Notes: generated by a model from the sequence alone, not told the origin. 64,000 nt of DNA from Roseiarcus sp963696665 (GCA_963696665.1 CAVOLE010000053.1:32238-96237), one strand, 5' to 3'. Shown: positions 35,644 to 44,377, counted from the first letter of the stretch. A program made the numbers and translations.

Positions 35644-36738
35644 TCACTGAATAACGAGATCGGCCTGCAGCGCGCCTGCGGTTTTGATCGCCTGGAGGAT
35701 CGCGATGATCCCCGGCGGCTTGACGCCGATCCGGTTCAAGCCGCTCACCAACGCTCTCAAGCTCGATCCGCCGACAATGGCGATGGGTCCGCCACTCTGC
35801 TCAACATCAATCCTGGTGTTGGGCGTGACGACCGTCCTGCCGTTCGAGAACGGCGCCGGCTGGGAGACGCGAGGCTGCTCGTTAACCCGGACCGTCAGGG
35901 TTCCGTAGGTCACCGCGACCGTCGAAATCTGCACGTCCTGACCAACGACCACCGTGCCGGTCCGCGCGTCGAGAACGACGCGCGCGGCCATGTCCGGGGC
36001 TACCTGAAGCTCCCCAATCTGGGCCATGAACCGGGCGAACGAGATCCTGCGGGGACGGAACAATTCGACCCTTCGGCTGTCGACTTCATAGGCGGCGCTC
36101 GCGCGGAATTGCTCGCGGGAATAGGCGTTGATCGCGTCGACGATCCTGACCGCAGTTGTATAGTCGGGGTTCTTCAATTCGAGCATCGAGCGCAACTCAT
36201 CGGCAAAGCCGGGGAGCTCGTGCTCGACGATTGCGCCATTCGGGATGCGGCCCGCGGTCGGCACGCCTTGCGACAGCGTTTCGCCCTGGCCGACGGCGTC
36301 GAATCCGGTCACCGAGACCGCGCCTTGCGCGCTTGCATAAACCGTTCCGTCCGCCGCCTGAAGCTGGGTGAGCAGCAGCGTCCCGCCCATCAAGGATGGC
36401 GCGTCGCCAAGCGCCGAGACGGTCACGTCCATTCGCGTGCCCACCTCCATTCCAGCGGAGAGGTCACAAGTGACGATAACGGACGCGACATTGCGGTTGC
36501 GCAGCGAGGCGCCGTGCACGTCGAGGCCCAGGTGCGTGAGCATTGCCTGAACGGATTGCTCGGTGAAGGGCGCATTGCGCAGGGTGTCGCCCGAGCCCTG
36601 CAGACCAACCACGAGGCCGTAGCCGACGAGCTGACTGTCGTGGGCGCTATTCAGGACCGAGATATCCTTGATCCGAGCCGCCAGGGCGGGCGCGGCGGCG
36701 AGACACAGCGCAAGCGCCAGAATCAGTCGCCGCATCAT
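35644..36738 (-). CDS. flgI: Flagellar P-ring protein FlgI
   Basis: This 364-residue periplasmic protein has a signal peptide (residues 1-20) and the FlgI core: ARIKDISVLNSAHDSQLVGY, GLVVGLQGSGDTLRNAPFTE, NVASVIVTCDL, and SALGDAPSLMGGTLLLTQLQ. The end SSLRALVSGLNRIGVKPPGI then IAILQAIKTAGALQADLVIQ is diagnostic. The start overlaps the flgA stop by 4 bases, so ring assembly factors are co-translated. Confidence 0.96.
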   Translation of the reverse strand: MMRRLILALALCLAAAPALAARIKDISVLNSAHDSQLVGYGLVVGLQGSGDTLRNAPFTEQSVQAMLTHLGLDVHGASLRNRNVASVIVTCDLSAGMEVGTRMDVTVSALGDAPSLMGGTLLLTQLQAADGTVYASAQGAVSVTGFDAVGQGETLSQGVPTAGRIPNGAIVEHELPGFADELRSMLELKNPDYTTAVRIVDAINAYSREQFRASAAYEVDSRRVELFRPRRISFARFMAQIGELQVAPDMAARVVLDARTGTVVVGQDVQISTVAVTYGTLTVRVNEQPRVSQPAPFSNGRTVVTPNTRIDVEQSGGPIAIVGGSSLRALVSGLNRIGVKPPGIIAILQAIKTAGALQADLVIQ

Positions 36739-37205
36739 CCCCCGCTCACTTGGACCGAGCCATCCGGCTGTACGGCGCCGGTCACTGTGACGCCGCTGTC
36801 CTCGTTACGAACCTTGACGATGTCGCCGATCGAGCCGTCCTGCAGCGCCGAGCCAGTGGTTGTGATGATAAGGCCGCCCTCGGAAAAGACGAGCCTGACC
36901 TCGGCGCCATTGGAAACGAGCTTGCGATTGGAGACGCCCGAAAATGGAATCGCGTGCCCGGGAAGGAGCGTGAGCCGCGCGGCCTTGCCGACGACGAGCG
37001 AGCGCGAATTGACGAACGGCCCCGATCCGTCGCGCGCCGGGTTGGGAACGTCGACGAGCATCTCGTCCCGGATCAAGTCGCCGGGATAGATCACCGCCTT
37101 CGGAGTCGGGACGAGGTCTTCCTGCGCCGAAGAAGGGGTGGCGCAAGCCGCCACGAACACGACAATCGCGGCTTTGAGTAGCGGCCGGGTTTGCGTGAGG
37201 CGCAT
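36735..37205 (-). CDS. flgA: P-ring assembly chaperone FlgA
   Basis: This 156-residue protein has a signal peptide (residues 5-27) and an SAF-type domain: VYPGDLIRDEML, VGKAARLTLLPGHAIPFSGV, and the ending GSALQDGSIGDIVKVRNEDS, with GVTVTGAVQPDGSVQVSGG. It helps FlgI assemble in the periplasm. It is 21 bases after flgG. The N-terminal half of enterobacterial FlgA is missing, as in most alphaproteobacteria. Confidence 0.92.
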   Translation of the reverse strand: MRLTQTRPLLKAAIVVFVAACATPSSAQEDLVPTPKAVIYPGDLIRDEMLVDVPNPARDGSGPFVNSRSLVVGKAARLTLLPGHAIPFSGVSNRKLVSNGAEVRLVFSEGGLIITTTGSALQDGSIGDIVKVRNEDSGVTVTGAVQPDGSVQVSGG

Positions 37206-37226
37206 GGGTCGTCTCCGAGGTTTGGT

Positions 37227-38015
37227 CTAGCTGCGCAGGTTGGAGATTGTGCCGGACATCTGGTCCGCGGCCTGGATGACCTTGGAGTTCATTTCATAGG
37301 CGCGCTGAGCGGCAATGAGGTTGGTGATCTCGGTCACGGGATCGACGTTGGAAGCCTCGACATAGCCCTGCTGGATGATCCCAAACGCCGTGTCGCCCGG
37401 AACGCCGACGGTCGGCTGGCCGGACGCGGCCGTCTGCTGGAAGTAGTTGCCGCCAAGCGCCAGGAGACCCGCTTCGTTGACGAAGTTCGCGATCGTCAAC
37501 TGGCCGACCTGCTGGGGCGTCGACTGGCCGGGGACTGTCGCGGTCACGAGACCGGTCTGGCTGACGGTGACGGCGGTCGCCGTCTGGGGAACGAGGATCG
37601 ACGGGCTCACCTGATAGCCGTCCATGGTGACAAGCTGGCCGTTCGCGTTGGTGTTGAACGCCCCGTCGCGCGTGTAGACGGTGTCGCCATTCGGCGTCGT
37701 CACCTGGAACCAGCCGCGCCCCTGGACCGCGAGATCGAGCTGGTTGCCGGTGTTGGTCAGCGCGCCCTGAATGTTGACGCTGCGAATGGCGGCGGTGCGA
37801 ACGCCGAGGCCGATCTGGGCGCCCTCGGGAACGGTCGCGTCGCGGCCGCGATTCGAAACGCCCATCAGGCGCTCAGTCTGATAGATGAGGTCGGTGAATT
37901 CCGCGCGTGAGCGTTTGAAGCCGGTCGTGTTGATGTTGGCGACGTTGTTCGCGATCACCTCCAGATTTTGCTCTTGCGCGCTCATGCCCGTCGCCGCTAT
38001 CGCCAACGCTCTCAT
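37227..38015 (-). CDS. flgG: Distal rod protein FlgG
   Basis: This 262-residue protein begins MRALAIAATGMSAQEQNLEV, then IANNVANINTTGFKRSRAEF. It contains LDLAVQGRGWFQVTTPNGDT with YTRDGAFNTNANGQLVTMDG, and closes with VEASNVDPVTEITNLIAAQR followed by AYEMNSKVIQAADQM. Length matches the family exactly. It is 50 bases after fliE. Confidence 0.97.
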   Translation of the reverse strand: MRALAIAATGMSAQEQNLEVIANNVANINTTGFKRSRAEFTDLIYQTERLMGVSNRGRDATVPEGAQIGLGVRTAAIRSVNIQGALTNTGNQLDLAVQGRGWFQVTTPNGDTVYTRDGAFNTNANGQLVTMDGYQVSPSILVPQTATAVTVSQTGLVTATVPGQSTPQQVGQLTIANFVNEAGLLALGGNYFQQTAASGQPTVGVPGDTAFGIIQQGYVEASNVDPVTEITNLIAAQRAYEMNSKVIQAADQMSGTISNLRS

Positions 38016-38065
38016 GTCAATACCCTTCGTTTCCGCTTGAGATTACGCGCATCGGGATTGCCTGA

Positions 38066-38368
38066 TCAGATCGCCATGCGGGCGACCTCTTGATAAGCCG
38101 AGACGGCCTTGTCGCGGATCGCAAGAACACTCTGTAGAGAACGTTGCGCCGCCATCACCGAATCCACGACCTTCATGGGCGACACCGCGCCTTCGACGCC
38201 TTGGATCGCAACGGCCTCGCCGGTTTGCAGCGTGTCGACGGCGGAGCCGATCACTTGCGAGAGCGCCTGCTCGAAACTCGGCCCTTGGGTCGACGCCGCG
38301 GCGGCCGTCGGGCTTCGAACGCCGCTGCTCACGCTAGCGGCGCCAATCCCAGAAACGCTCTCGATCAT
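38066..38368 (-). CDS. fliE: Hook-basal body complex protein FliE
   Basis: This 100-residue protein has the FliE end: GSAVDTLQTGEAVAIQGVEG, then VVDSVMAAQRSLQSVLAIRD and KAVSAYQEVARM. FliE joins the MS ring to the rod. It lies in the usual flgB-flgC-fliE-flgG order. Confidence 0.94.
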   Translation of the reverse strand: MIESVSGIGAASVSSGVRSPTAAAASTQGPSFEQALSQVIGSAVDTLQTGEAVAIQGVEGAVSPMKVVDSVMAAQRSLQSVLAIRDKAVSAYQEVARMAI

Positions 38369-38399
38369 CGTTTCATCCTCATGCGCCGACGCTCGCCGT

Positions 38400-38819
38400 T
38401 CAGGCGTCCTTCATCAGACTGATGGTGGTGTTCAGCATCTCGGCCGACTGCTTGGCGACCTGGAGATTGGCTTCGTAGCTGCGGTTGGCTTCCCGCATGT
38501 CCGCGAGCTCCGTCAGCACATCGACGTTGGGCATCTTCACCATGCCGTTTTCGTCCGCCGCCGGATTGCCCGGGTCGCGCTCGAGCTTGAACGGAGAGGA
38601 GTCGACGCCGATCGATTTGACGGCGACCACATTGGCGCCAAGCGCCCGATCCATCTCGCTTTCGAACGAGACGGTCTGGCGCGCGTAGGGGTCGGCGCCG
38701 GGCGTCGAGCCGGTCGATTGAGCGTTGGCGATATTCTGCGAGACAATGCGAAGGCGCGTCGATTGGGCCTGCAGCCCGGAGGCGGCGATGCGAAGCGCAG
38801 TTTGTAATGAATCCTGCAT
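38400..38819 (-). CDS. flgC: Proximal rod protein FlgC
   Basis: This 139-residue rod protein has ALRIAASGLQAQSTRLRIVS followed by QNIANAQSTG, then DPYARQTVSFESEMDRAL, and an end VKMPNVDVLTELADMREANR with SYEANLQVAKQSAEMLNTTI. The size is typical. It lies 6 bases from flgB and 31 from fliE. Confidence 0.95.
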   Translation of the reverse strand: MQDSLQTALRIAASGLQAQSTRLRIVSQNIANAQSTGSTPGADPYARQTVSFESEMDRALGANVVAVKSIGVDSSPFKLERDPGNPAADENGMVKMPNVDVLTELADMREANRSYEANLQVAKQSAEMLNTTISLMKDA

Positions 38820-38825
38820 GGGTCT

Positions 38826-39215
38826 TCACTTGAGCGCAGAGAGAAGGAGTTGATGAAAGGCTCGGCGGATGTTGGAGCTCATCGTGTAGTCCCGATTGAC
38901 CTCGCCGAGATTGACCATCTGCTGTTCGAGATTGACCGTATTGCCGGACAGGGTCTGTTCCGCCGGGTCAACTTCGATCTCGCGCAAAGCGCCCGCTTCC
39001 GACTGCGGCAGCGATAAGTGGGCCGGGTTGGTGGTCGCCAATTCGATGGGGGATGAATCGAGGACGGCGGAAAACGGCTGAATGTCGACCGCGCGATAGC
39101 CGGGCGTATTTGCGTTCGCGACATTGGCGGCGATTGCGGTCTGGCGAGCGGACAGCCATTGCGCCTTCTGCGAGCCGACTTCGAAGAGGTAGATCGAGGA
39201 CAATGGGGACGCCAT
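38826..39215 (-). CDS. flgB: Proximal rod protein FlgB
   Basis: From the ATG at 39215 (MASPLSSIYLFEVGSQKAQW) the product is 129 aa and carries LSARQTAIAANVANANTPGY, the rod-family motif, and an end VNLEQQMVNLGEVNRDYTMS with IRRAFHQLLLSAL. The open frame extends 27 codons further, but the family starts at this methionine. The 179-base gap upstream contains REP-type palindromes. Confidence 0.93.
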   Translation of the reverse strand: MASPLSSIYLFEVGSQKAQWLSARQTAIAANVANANTPGYRAVDIQPFSAVLDSSPIELATTNPAHLSLPQSEAGALREIEVDPAEQTLSGNTVNLEQQMVNLGEVNRDYTMSSNIRRAFHQLLLSALK

Positions 39216-39320
39216 TCCGGGACCGGGATTGGATGAAATCTGCGCGTCAAGGCTTGCACGGAGCTTGCAGGGAAGGAGGAGTGAGACAGCTCGCATTCGA
39301 GTCGACGTGGCGAACAGTAA

Positions 39321-39366
39321 CCGCGCTCGCCGAGCGCGGCGACGCGGTCAGCGACCGCGTCTACAA
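39321..39366 (-). repeat. REP-like palindrome, copy 3, with a second hairpin
   Basis: On the minus strand TTGTAG is followed by a perfect 9-bp stem (39341-39349 with 39353-39361) and a 3-base loop. The identical element occurs on the plus strand at 59568. Directly adjacent, 39321-39328 and 39332-39339 form an 8-bp stem with a GCC loop. The two hairpins together resemble a paired REP (BIME/REPIN) unit. It lies between flgB and the uncharacterised gene at 39395. Confidence 0.75.
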
Positions 39367-39394
39367 ATCCAATTCGACGGAATGCCAGTAAAGC

Positions 39395-39841
39395 TTACGC
39401 CCGCGCGGCCTCGAAGGCGCGAGACAGGCGTTCGGCTTTGGCGAGATCGTCCAGCCCCTGTTCCTCGAACAGAATGTCCTGGATTTCGACTCCGGCGCAA
39501 CGCTGACCGATCGTGAGCCGGAAGAAGGCGCAGACGGCGGCGTGGCGGAACTCCATGTCGATCTCGACGGTCGGCGTCGCGTCCCAAGACGCCTTGAAGC
39601 TCGCCGACAGAGCGTAACGCAACGTCCCGCTCTTGAAGAAAAGCTCGGTCGACGAATTGACGAGGTCGGCGAGATTCGCCGCTTGCTCGTTTTGGATCAT
39701 CGACATCAGTTCCGCCGCGTCGGTCAGCCTAAGCTCGCTGGCGAAGTCCACCAGCGCATCGGCGATGATCTGCTCGCGCTCGAGCGGGCGGCGCTGTCGC
39801 CGACTTTGTCCGGGCGCGTTCATTGTCTTCGCGAGGCCCAT
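39395..39841 (-). CDS. Uncharacterised flagellar-cluster protein
   Basis: This 148-residue protein (MGLAKTMNAPGQSRRQRRPL) has a helical N-terminal half with DALVDFASELRLTDAAELMS and IQNEQAANLADLVNSSTELF. The C-terminal half reads TVEIDMEFRHAAVCAFFRLT then GVEIQDILFEEQG. It lacks signal and membrane segments. It overlaps flhB by 22 bases, so it is translated with it and probably acts in flagellar assembly in the cytoplasm. I do not recognise a named family. Confidence 0.75.
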   Translation of the reverse strand: MGLAKTMNAPGQSRRQRRPLEREQIIADALVDFASELRLTDAAELMSMIQNEQAANLADLVNSSTELFFKSGTLRYALSASFKASWDATPTVEIDMEFRHAAVCAFFRLTIGQRCAGVEIQDILFEEQGLDDLAKAERLSRAFEAARA

Positions 39842-40905
39842 TGACCCTTCCTCTGCTGGATCAGGTGGACGATTTCGGCGACGGCTCGATAGAATTCAGC
39901 CGGAATCGGGCGATCGACATCGACAGCGGCGTAGAGCGAGCGTGCGAGCGGCTTGTCCTCGACGACCGGAATGGCGTTCTCCTCGGCGATCGAGCGAATC
40001 TTCAACGCAATGAAATCGGCGCCCTTCGCGACCACCATCGGCGCGCCGCCCTCGGAGCGGACGTATCGCATGGCGACCGCGTAATGGGTCGGGTTGACCA
40101 CGACCATCGTGGCGCGCGGCACCGCGGAGAGCATCCGCTTGCGCGAGCGATCGAGGCGGAGCGAGCGCAACCGCGCTTTGATCATGCGGTCGCCCTCGGC
40201 CTGGCGAAGCTCCTCCTTGACCTCCTGCTTGCTCATCCGATGGTCGCGCCGCCAAAGGATGCGCGACCAGGCAAGATCGGCCGCGGCGACCGAGAGCGTA
40301 GCGACGAGCACGGCGGCGACCGTTTTGACCGCGAGGTCGAGCACGCGCTGCGGCAGCATGCCCGGGTCGATGTCCATCGCCGTGAGCAGAACGACCTTCT
40401 GGCCGATCAGCATCATCATCGCGACCGTAATCACCGCGGCGAGCTTGATGAGGCTCTTCAGAAACTCCGTCCAACCGCGAGCGCCGAACAGGCGGCTCAG
40501 GCCCTTGCGCAGCGAAATGCGTGAGGCGTCGGGCAAGATCCTGTCGGGCACGATGTTCGGCGGGCTCTGGGCGATGGACGCGAGAACGCCCGCGACGGTG
40601 AGAAGAATCACCGTCGGGATGAGGAAATGCACGGCCTCGCTCACGAGCGGACGCGCGAGAGCAACCACGTCTTCGCCGCGCTCGATCCGCCAGCCGGCAG
40701 GGTCGTCGATGAGGCCGACAAGCGCGGTTAGGAGAGCCTCAGCGCGCGCGGGAATGACGAATATGAGCGCGAGAAGGGTCGCGGACAGAGAGGCGAACAG
40801 CGGCGCCTCGCGCGAAAAAGCGACTTCGCCGCGCTCGACCGCATCATGGAGCCGTTTCTCTGTCGGCTCCTCGGTTTTGTCTTCAGGATCTACGTCGCCG
40901 CTCAT
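39820..40905 (-). CDS. flhB: Flagellar export switch protein FlhB
   Basis: This 361-residue protein begins with EDKTEEPTEKRLHDAVERGE, has four membrane helices, and carries the self-cleavage NPTH in VVVNPTHYAVAMRY near residue 270. KGADFIALKIRSIAEENAIP, PVVEDKPLARSLYAAVDVDR and IPAEFYRAVAEIVHLI complete the C-terminal domain. It sets substrate specificity from hook to filament. It overlaps the gene at 39395 by 22 bases. Confidence 0.96.
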   Translation of the reverse strand: MSGDVDPEDKTEEPTEKRLHDAVERGEVAFSREAPLFASLSATLLALIFVIPARAEALLTALVGLIDDPAGWRIERGEDVVALARPLVSEAVHFLIPTVILLTVAGVLASIAQSPPNIVPDRILPDASRISLRKGLSRLFGARGWTEFLKSLIKLAAVITVAMMMLIGQKVVLLTAMDIDPGMLPQRVLDLAVKTVAAVLVATLSVAAADLAWSRILWRRDHRMSKQEVKEELRQAEGDRMIKARLRSLRLDRSRKRMLSAVPRATMVVVNPTHYAVAMRYVRSEGGAPMVVAKGADFIALKIRSIAEENAIPVVEDKPLARSLYAAVDVDRPIPAEFYRAVAEIVHLIQQRKGQWASRRQ

Positions 40906-40950
40906 CGCTCACCTGCGGCTGAGCCCAACGATTTTCGCGAGCCGGCAAAC

Positions 40951-41964
40951 CTAAGCCGCCTCGGCCGGCGGGCCGCCAAGCTCGATCTCATTGCGGCTCG
41001 CCATGCCGAGCACGATTTCGGCGATCGCCTTGCGCGCCTTGGCGATGTCCCGAGGCGGCGCCGAGGCGCCGGAGCTGAGCTCCCCTTCGACCAGACGACG
41101 GCCGCGCGACGGCATGGACGACAGAACCGTGTCGCGGAAGTCCGCGTCCGTCCCCCTAAGCGCCATGACGACAATGTCGATCGAGGCGCGGTCGAACAAG
41201 AGCGCCCGGGCTCGTTCGGAGAGTCGCGGCAGATCGTTGAAGGAGAACAGCATCGTTTTCACAATGGCCGCGTCTTTCGGGCGGACCTGTTCGAGCGCCC
41301 GCATCGCGTCCTCCGCCTCCGGCTGATCGAGGCCATTGATAATGCCGGCGAGGCGCGACCGCCCCTCGACGTCGGCGGCCGCCTTCGGCGTCTGTTTCAG
41401 CGCGCTTCCCACCACCTCCTCGATGAGCCGCGCTGCAAGCGGCGTCACGTCAAGGGGCGCAACCAGCCCGCAGAGAGCCGCATTGCGCCGATCACGCGGC
41501 AGCGCCGCGACAACCTTGGTCGCGACTGAGGAATCGAGCTTGGAGAGGATATAGGTCGCCGTCGTCGGCCGCTCCGCCATCAAGAGAGCAATGACCGCGG
41601 CTTCGGGACTCTCGGCTAGCGCCCGCCAGACGTCGACTTCATCGCGCTCGGCGCGTTCGGAGCCGAAAATGCCGGCGATCTGCTCGGGCGGGAGTGCGTC
41701 AGCGAGGAGGCTCTTGACTTGCGCAGCGTCGCCGATGAGATCGGCGCCGACGGAAAAGTCGGCTGCAAACTCGTCGACCAGACGATCCAGAGTCGCCGCC
41801 GATATCGCGCCGAGCCCCGCCGCCGCCCGCGCCACCGCTTGGAGGTCCGGTTGATCGAACTGCTTAAGCAGCCGAGCGGCGGGCGGCCTGCCCATCATCA
41901 AGAGCAGCGCCGCCGCTCTCTCGGGACCCGTGAGCGCTCTTTCGCCGCCAATCGCTTCAGGCAT
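40951..41964 (-). CDS. fliG: Flagellar motor switch protein FliG
   Basis: From the ATG at 41964 (MPEAIGGERALTGPERAAAL) the product is 337 aa. LLLMMGRPPAARLLKQFDQP begins the N domain, ILSKLDSSVATKVVAALPRD marks the middle domain, and MLFSFNDLPRLSERARALLF with VLSSMPSRGRRLVEGELS belongs to the C domain that meets MotA. It overlaps fliN by 8 bases. The open frame extends 34 codons upstream only through fliN shadow sequence. Confidence 0.93.
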   Translation of the reverse strand: MPEAIGGERALTGPERAAALLLMMGRPPAARLLKQFDQPDLQAVARAAAGLGAISAATLDRLVDEFAADFSVGADLIGDAAQVKSLLADALPPEQIAGIFGSERAERDEVDVWRALAESPEAAVIALLMAERPTTATYILSKLDSSVATKVVAALPRDRRNAALCGLVAPLDVTPLAARLIEEVVGSALKQTPKAAADVEGRSRLAGIINGLDQPEAEDAMRALEQVRPKDAAIVKTMLFSFNDLPRLSERARALLFDRASIDIVVMALRGTDADFRDTVLSSMPSRGRRLVEGELSSGASAPPRDIAKARKAIAEIVLGMASRNEIELGGPPAEAA

Positions 41965-42316
41965 TGCCGCCCTCCTGCGGAGCCTTCGCCGGCTGTCTAC
42001 CGCCTCCGGCGACGACCTCGAGGAGCGACACGCCGAATCGCTGGCTGGCGTCGTCGACGACGACAATTTCGCCGCGCGCGATCACCGTGCCGTTGACGAC
42101 GACGTCAACCGGATCGCCGACCCGCTGATCAAGCGAGACGACGGCGCCGCGGGCGAGTTTCATAAGCCCGGAAACCGGCAGCGACGTCGAGCCGAGCACG
42201 ACTTGCACGGTGACTGGGATCGACAGGATCGCGTCAAGATTGGGCGCGCCGATGGGCTCCGACTTCGCGGGATCGACGGCGCTGGGCGGCTCGGAAGCGA
42301 TGGCGGCTGCGTCCAT
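41957..42316 (-). CDS. fliN: Flagellar motor switch protein FliN
   Basis: This 119-residue protein has a variable start, then the SpoA fold: LDAILSIPVTVQVVLGSTSL, PVSGLMKLARGAVVSLDQRV, GDPVDVVVNGTVIARGEIVV and VDDASQRFGVSLLEVV. It builds the cytoplasmic C-ring with FliM. It is flanked by fliM and fliG as expected. Confidence 0.95.
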   Translation of the reverse strand: MDAAAIASEPPSAVDPAKSEPIGAPNLDAILSIPVTVQVVLGSTSLPVSGLMKLARGAVVSLDQRVGDPVDVVVNGTVIARGEIVVVDDASQRFGVSLLEVVAGGGRQPAKAPQEGGNA

Positions 42317-42388
42317 GGTAATTCTAGCTCGCGAGGTCTAGCTCAAGGGTGTCAGAGTAGGAGACGGCATGAGAAGGTCGCTTTCCGC

Positions 42389-43333
42389 CTATGGCTTGGC
42401 TGCGTCTTGTCCCTGCGGGATCGGACCCTCGACTTCGAGACGGTAGCGCCCGTCCGCTTGGCCGAGTTTGCAGGTGAACATGCCGCGCCCGGAGCATTCG
42501 AGGCGGATGGCGCTGAAGTCATTGCACTGCAGCGGCAACAGGCCGCCGACACGGAAATCGGCGACGGCGCCGAGACTCATCGGAACCTCCTCCAGGATCG
42601 CTGTCACGGGCAGCCGCGCCTGCTGAACGCCGGCCTCCATCAGCCGGGACCAGCGCCGGTCCGCGGCCGGCGCCTCGGCCTCGGGATTGTTCGCCAGTTC
42701 CGCGCGAAAGGGCAGCAGAAACGCCTGCGGCAGCAGGAGGAGGCCCTGGCAGACGCCGCTCATCATGCGAAGCGAGAACCGCGCCGCCGCCGCCTCGCCG
42801 TCCCGCCGCCCCAGCGCGTACGGATCCTTGATCGTCGTTAGCCGCTCGAAGCTGAGCGCAATCCGCGCCACCGGAGCGAACGCCGCCTCGAGCGCCTCGC
42901 CGAGTGCCCGCGCGGAGGCTTCGACAAGCGAAGCCTCGATCGCCGTGCGCGGCCTCTGTTCTTCCCGCCCTGGTTTGTCGGAACGATCAGCTTCGACAGC
43001 TTCGCCGAAAATGGAGGAGACGATCAGCTCATCGATGCTCTCATCGAGCGCAATCATGAAGCGCGCCTCGGGTTCGGCGCTCGCATAGATGGCCGCGGTC
43101 AGGCCGGAGCACTCCTCAATCGCCTCAAACAGCGTGGTTGCGCGGATGTCTTCGATTGCGGCGCCAGAGGGGCGAGCGATGAGCGCAGCAAGCCGCGCCG
43201 GCGCCTCCGCGATGAAGCGATTGAGCGCGAAGCTGAGCCCCGGCAGGCGCTCGATGGCGAGGTTCGGATGCTCGAGCATCGCGCCTTGCAACCGGCGTGC
43301 GCCTTGATCGAGCTCGCGCGTTCCCTCTTCCAT
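42389..43333 (-). CDS. fliM: Flagellar motor switch protein FliM
   Basis: This 314-residue protein has LERLPG-type N-terminal sequence (PNLAIERLPGLSFALNRFIA) and a CheC-like middle (TTLFEAIEECSGLTAAIYAS, ARFMIALDESIDELIVSSIF). The C-terminal SpoA domain carries LPVTAILEEVPMSLGAVADF and RVGGLLPLQCNDFSAIRLEC. The usual short CheY-binding N-terminal peptide is not obvious, which is common for the diverged alphaproteobacterial form. The gap to motA is 3 bases. Confidence 0.85.
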   Translation of the reverse strand: MEEGTRELDQGARRLQGAMLEHPNLAIERLPGLSFALNRFIAEAPARLAALIARPSGAAIEDIRATTLFEAIEECSGLTAAIYASAEPEARFMIALDESIDELIVSSIFGEAVEADRSDKPGREEQRPRTAIEASLVEASARALGEALEAAFAPVARIALSFERLTTIKDPYALGRRDGEAAAARFSLRMMSGVCQGLLLLPQAFLLPFRAELANNPEAEAPAADRRWSRLMEAGVQQARLPVTAILEEVPMSLGAVADFRVGGLLPLQCNDFSAIRLECSGRGMFTCKLGQADGRYRLEVEGPIPQGQDAAKP

Positions 43334-43336
43334 GGC

Positions 43337-44227
43337 TTACGCGGCCTCCCGGATCGCGGGCTCGCCGCCGCTTGCGCCTGCGGATGTCGTCTCGTTCTCG
43401 ACGACGTCGATCGTCGGCCGCTCCTTGGAGGGGATCGTCTTGCGGCCGAACTCGACCGCCACCTGCGGCATCGCTCCGTTCATGAAGGCGAGCAGGCTTT
43501 GCTTCACGAGGGTGAAGAGCCTCAGCTGCTTTTGCCGCACCGTCTTTATTTTCTGGGCGATCGGCGCGAGGATCGCATAAGACAGGAAAATGCCGGCGAA
43601 GGTGCCGACCAGCGCCGCGCCGATGAGGCCGCCGAGGATCTCGGGGGACTGATCGAGCGCCCCCATGGCGTGGATGATGCCGAGCACCGCGGCGACGATG
43701 CCGAGCGCAGGCAATCCGTCGGCGACCGCCTGAAAGGCGTGCACCGGCTTATATCGGTCGTACGCGAGGGTCTCGATTTCTTCATCCATCAGCGCTTCGA
43801 TTTCGTGCGGCCGCGCGTTGCCAATGATGATGAGGCGCCCGTAGTCGCAGATGAACGTCACGAGGTCCTTATCCGCGAGGAGCTTCGGGAAGTTCTTGAA
43901 GATTTCGGATTCCTGCGGGTTGTCGAAATGCGCTTCGACTTCGCTGCGCGACTTGGCTCTGAGCTCGCGCATCAACGCGTGCAGGGCCGAGAGCACGTCC
44001 AGGAAATCGCGCGGCTTGGGGGCCTTGTCGAGCACGGCCTCCATGAACGCCTTGCCGCAGTCCTTGATCGTCGACATGGCGTTGGCGACGATGAAGATGC
44101 CGAGCGACGACCCCATGATGATAACGAACTCGAACGGCTGAAACAGCACTTCGAGATGCCCGCCGAGCGCCGCATAGCCGCCCAGGATACAGCCGACGGT
44201 GATCACGAGGCCTATAGCGAAATTCAA
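43337..44227 (-). CDS. motA: Flagellar motor stator protein MotA
   Basis: This 296-residue protein shows MNFAIGLVITVGCILGGYAA, FQPFEFVIIMGSSLGIFIVA, the cytoplasmic loop with MRELRAKSRSEVEAHFDNPQ, and paired helices AVADGLPALGIVAAVLGIIH and LIGAALVGTFAGIFLSYAIL. These are MotA landmarks. It forms the proton channel with MotB. motB is not adjacent, as in Sinorhizobium, where motB and motC lie elsewhere. It heads a minus-strand operon with fliM, fliN and fliG. Confidence 0.95.
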   Translation of the reverse strand: MNFAIGLVITVGCILGGYAALGGHLEVLFQPFEFVIIMGSSLGIFIVANAMSTIKDCGKAFMEAVLDKAPKPRDFLDVLSALHALMRELRAKSRSEVEAHFDNPQESEIFKNFPKLLADKDLVTFICDYGRLIIIGNARPHEIEALMDEEIETLAYDRYKPVHAFQAVADGLPALGIVAAVLGIIHAMGALDQSPEILGGLIGAALVGTFAGIFLSYAILAPIAQKIKTVRQKQLRLFTLVKQSLLAFMNGAMPQVAVEFGRKTIPSKERPTIDVVENETTSAGASGGEPAIREAA

Positions 44228-44377
44228 GATTTACTCCCGCTGCGGACGCACATGAAGATTTGCGGCGCGAGGCTTACGCGAAGCTGTGAGCCCGCGAAGT
44301 CAGCCACGGACAAGCCGGCGGAACCATCGTTTCCGCGAAAGGCCGGCGTGACTTTTAGGCCTCGTCGGAACAACGTC
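44228..44377. promoter_or_regulatory. Divergent promoter region, motA versus flgF
   Basis: These 150 bases separate two divergent flagellar operons and must contain both promoters. No sigma-54 or CtrA box could be assigned by eye. Confidence 0.4.

Noticed and set aside
43268..44377. A long N-terminal extension of flgF running opposite motA
   Set aside because: FlgF begins with its conserved MQNGLYVSLS at 44378. The upstream part is antisense to motA and has no family pattern.
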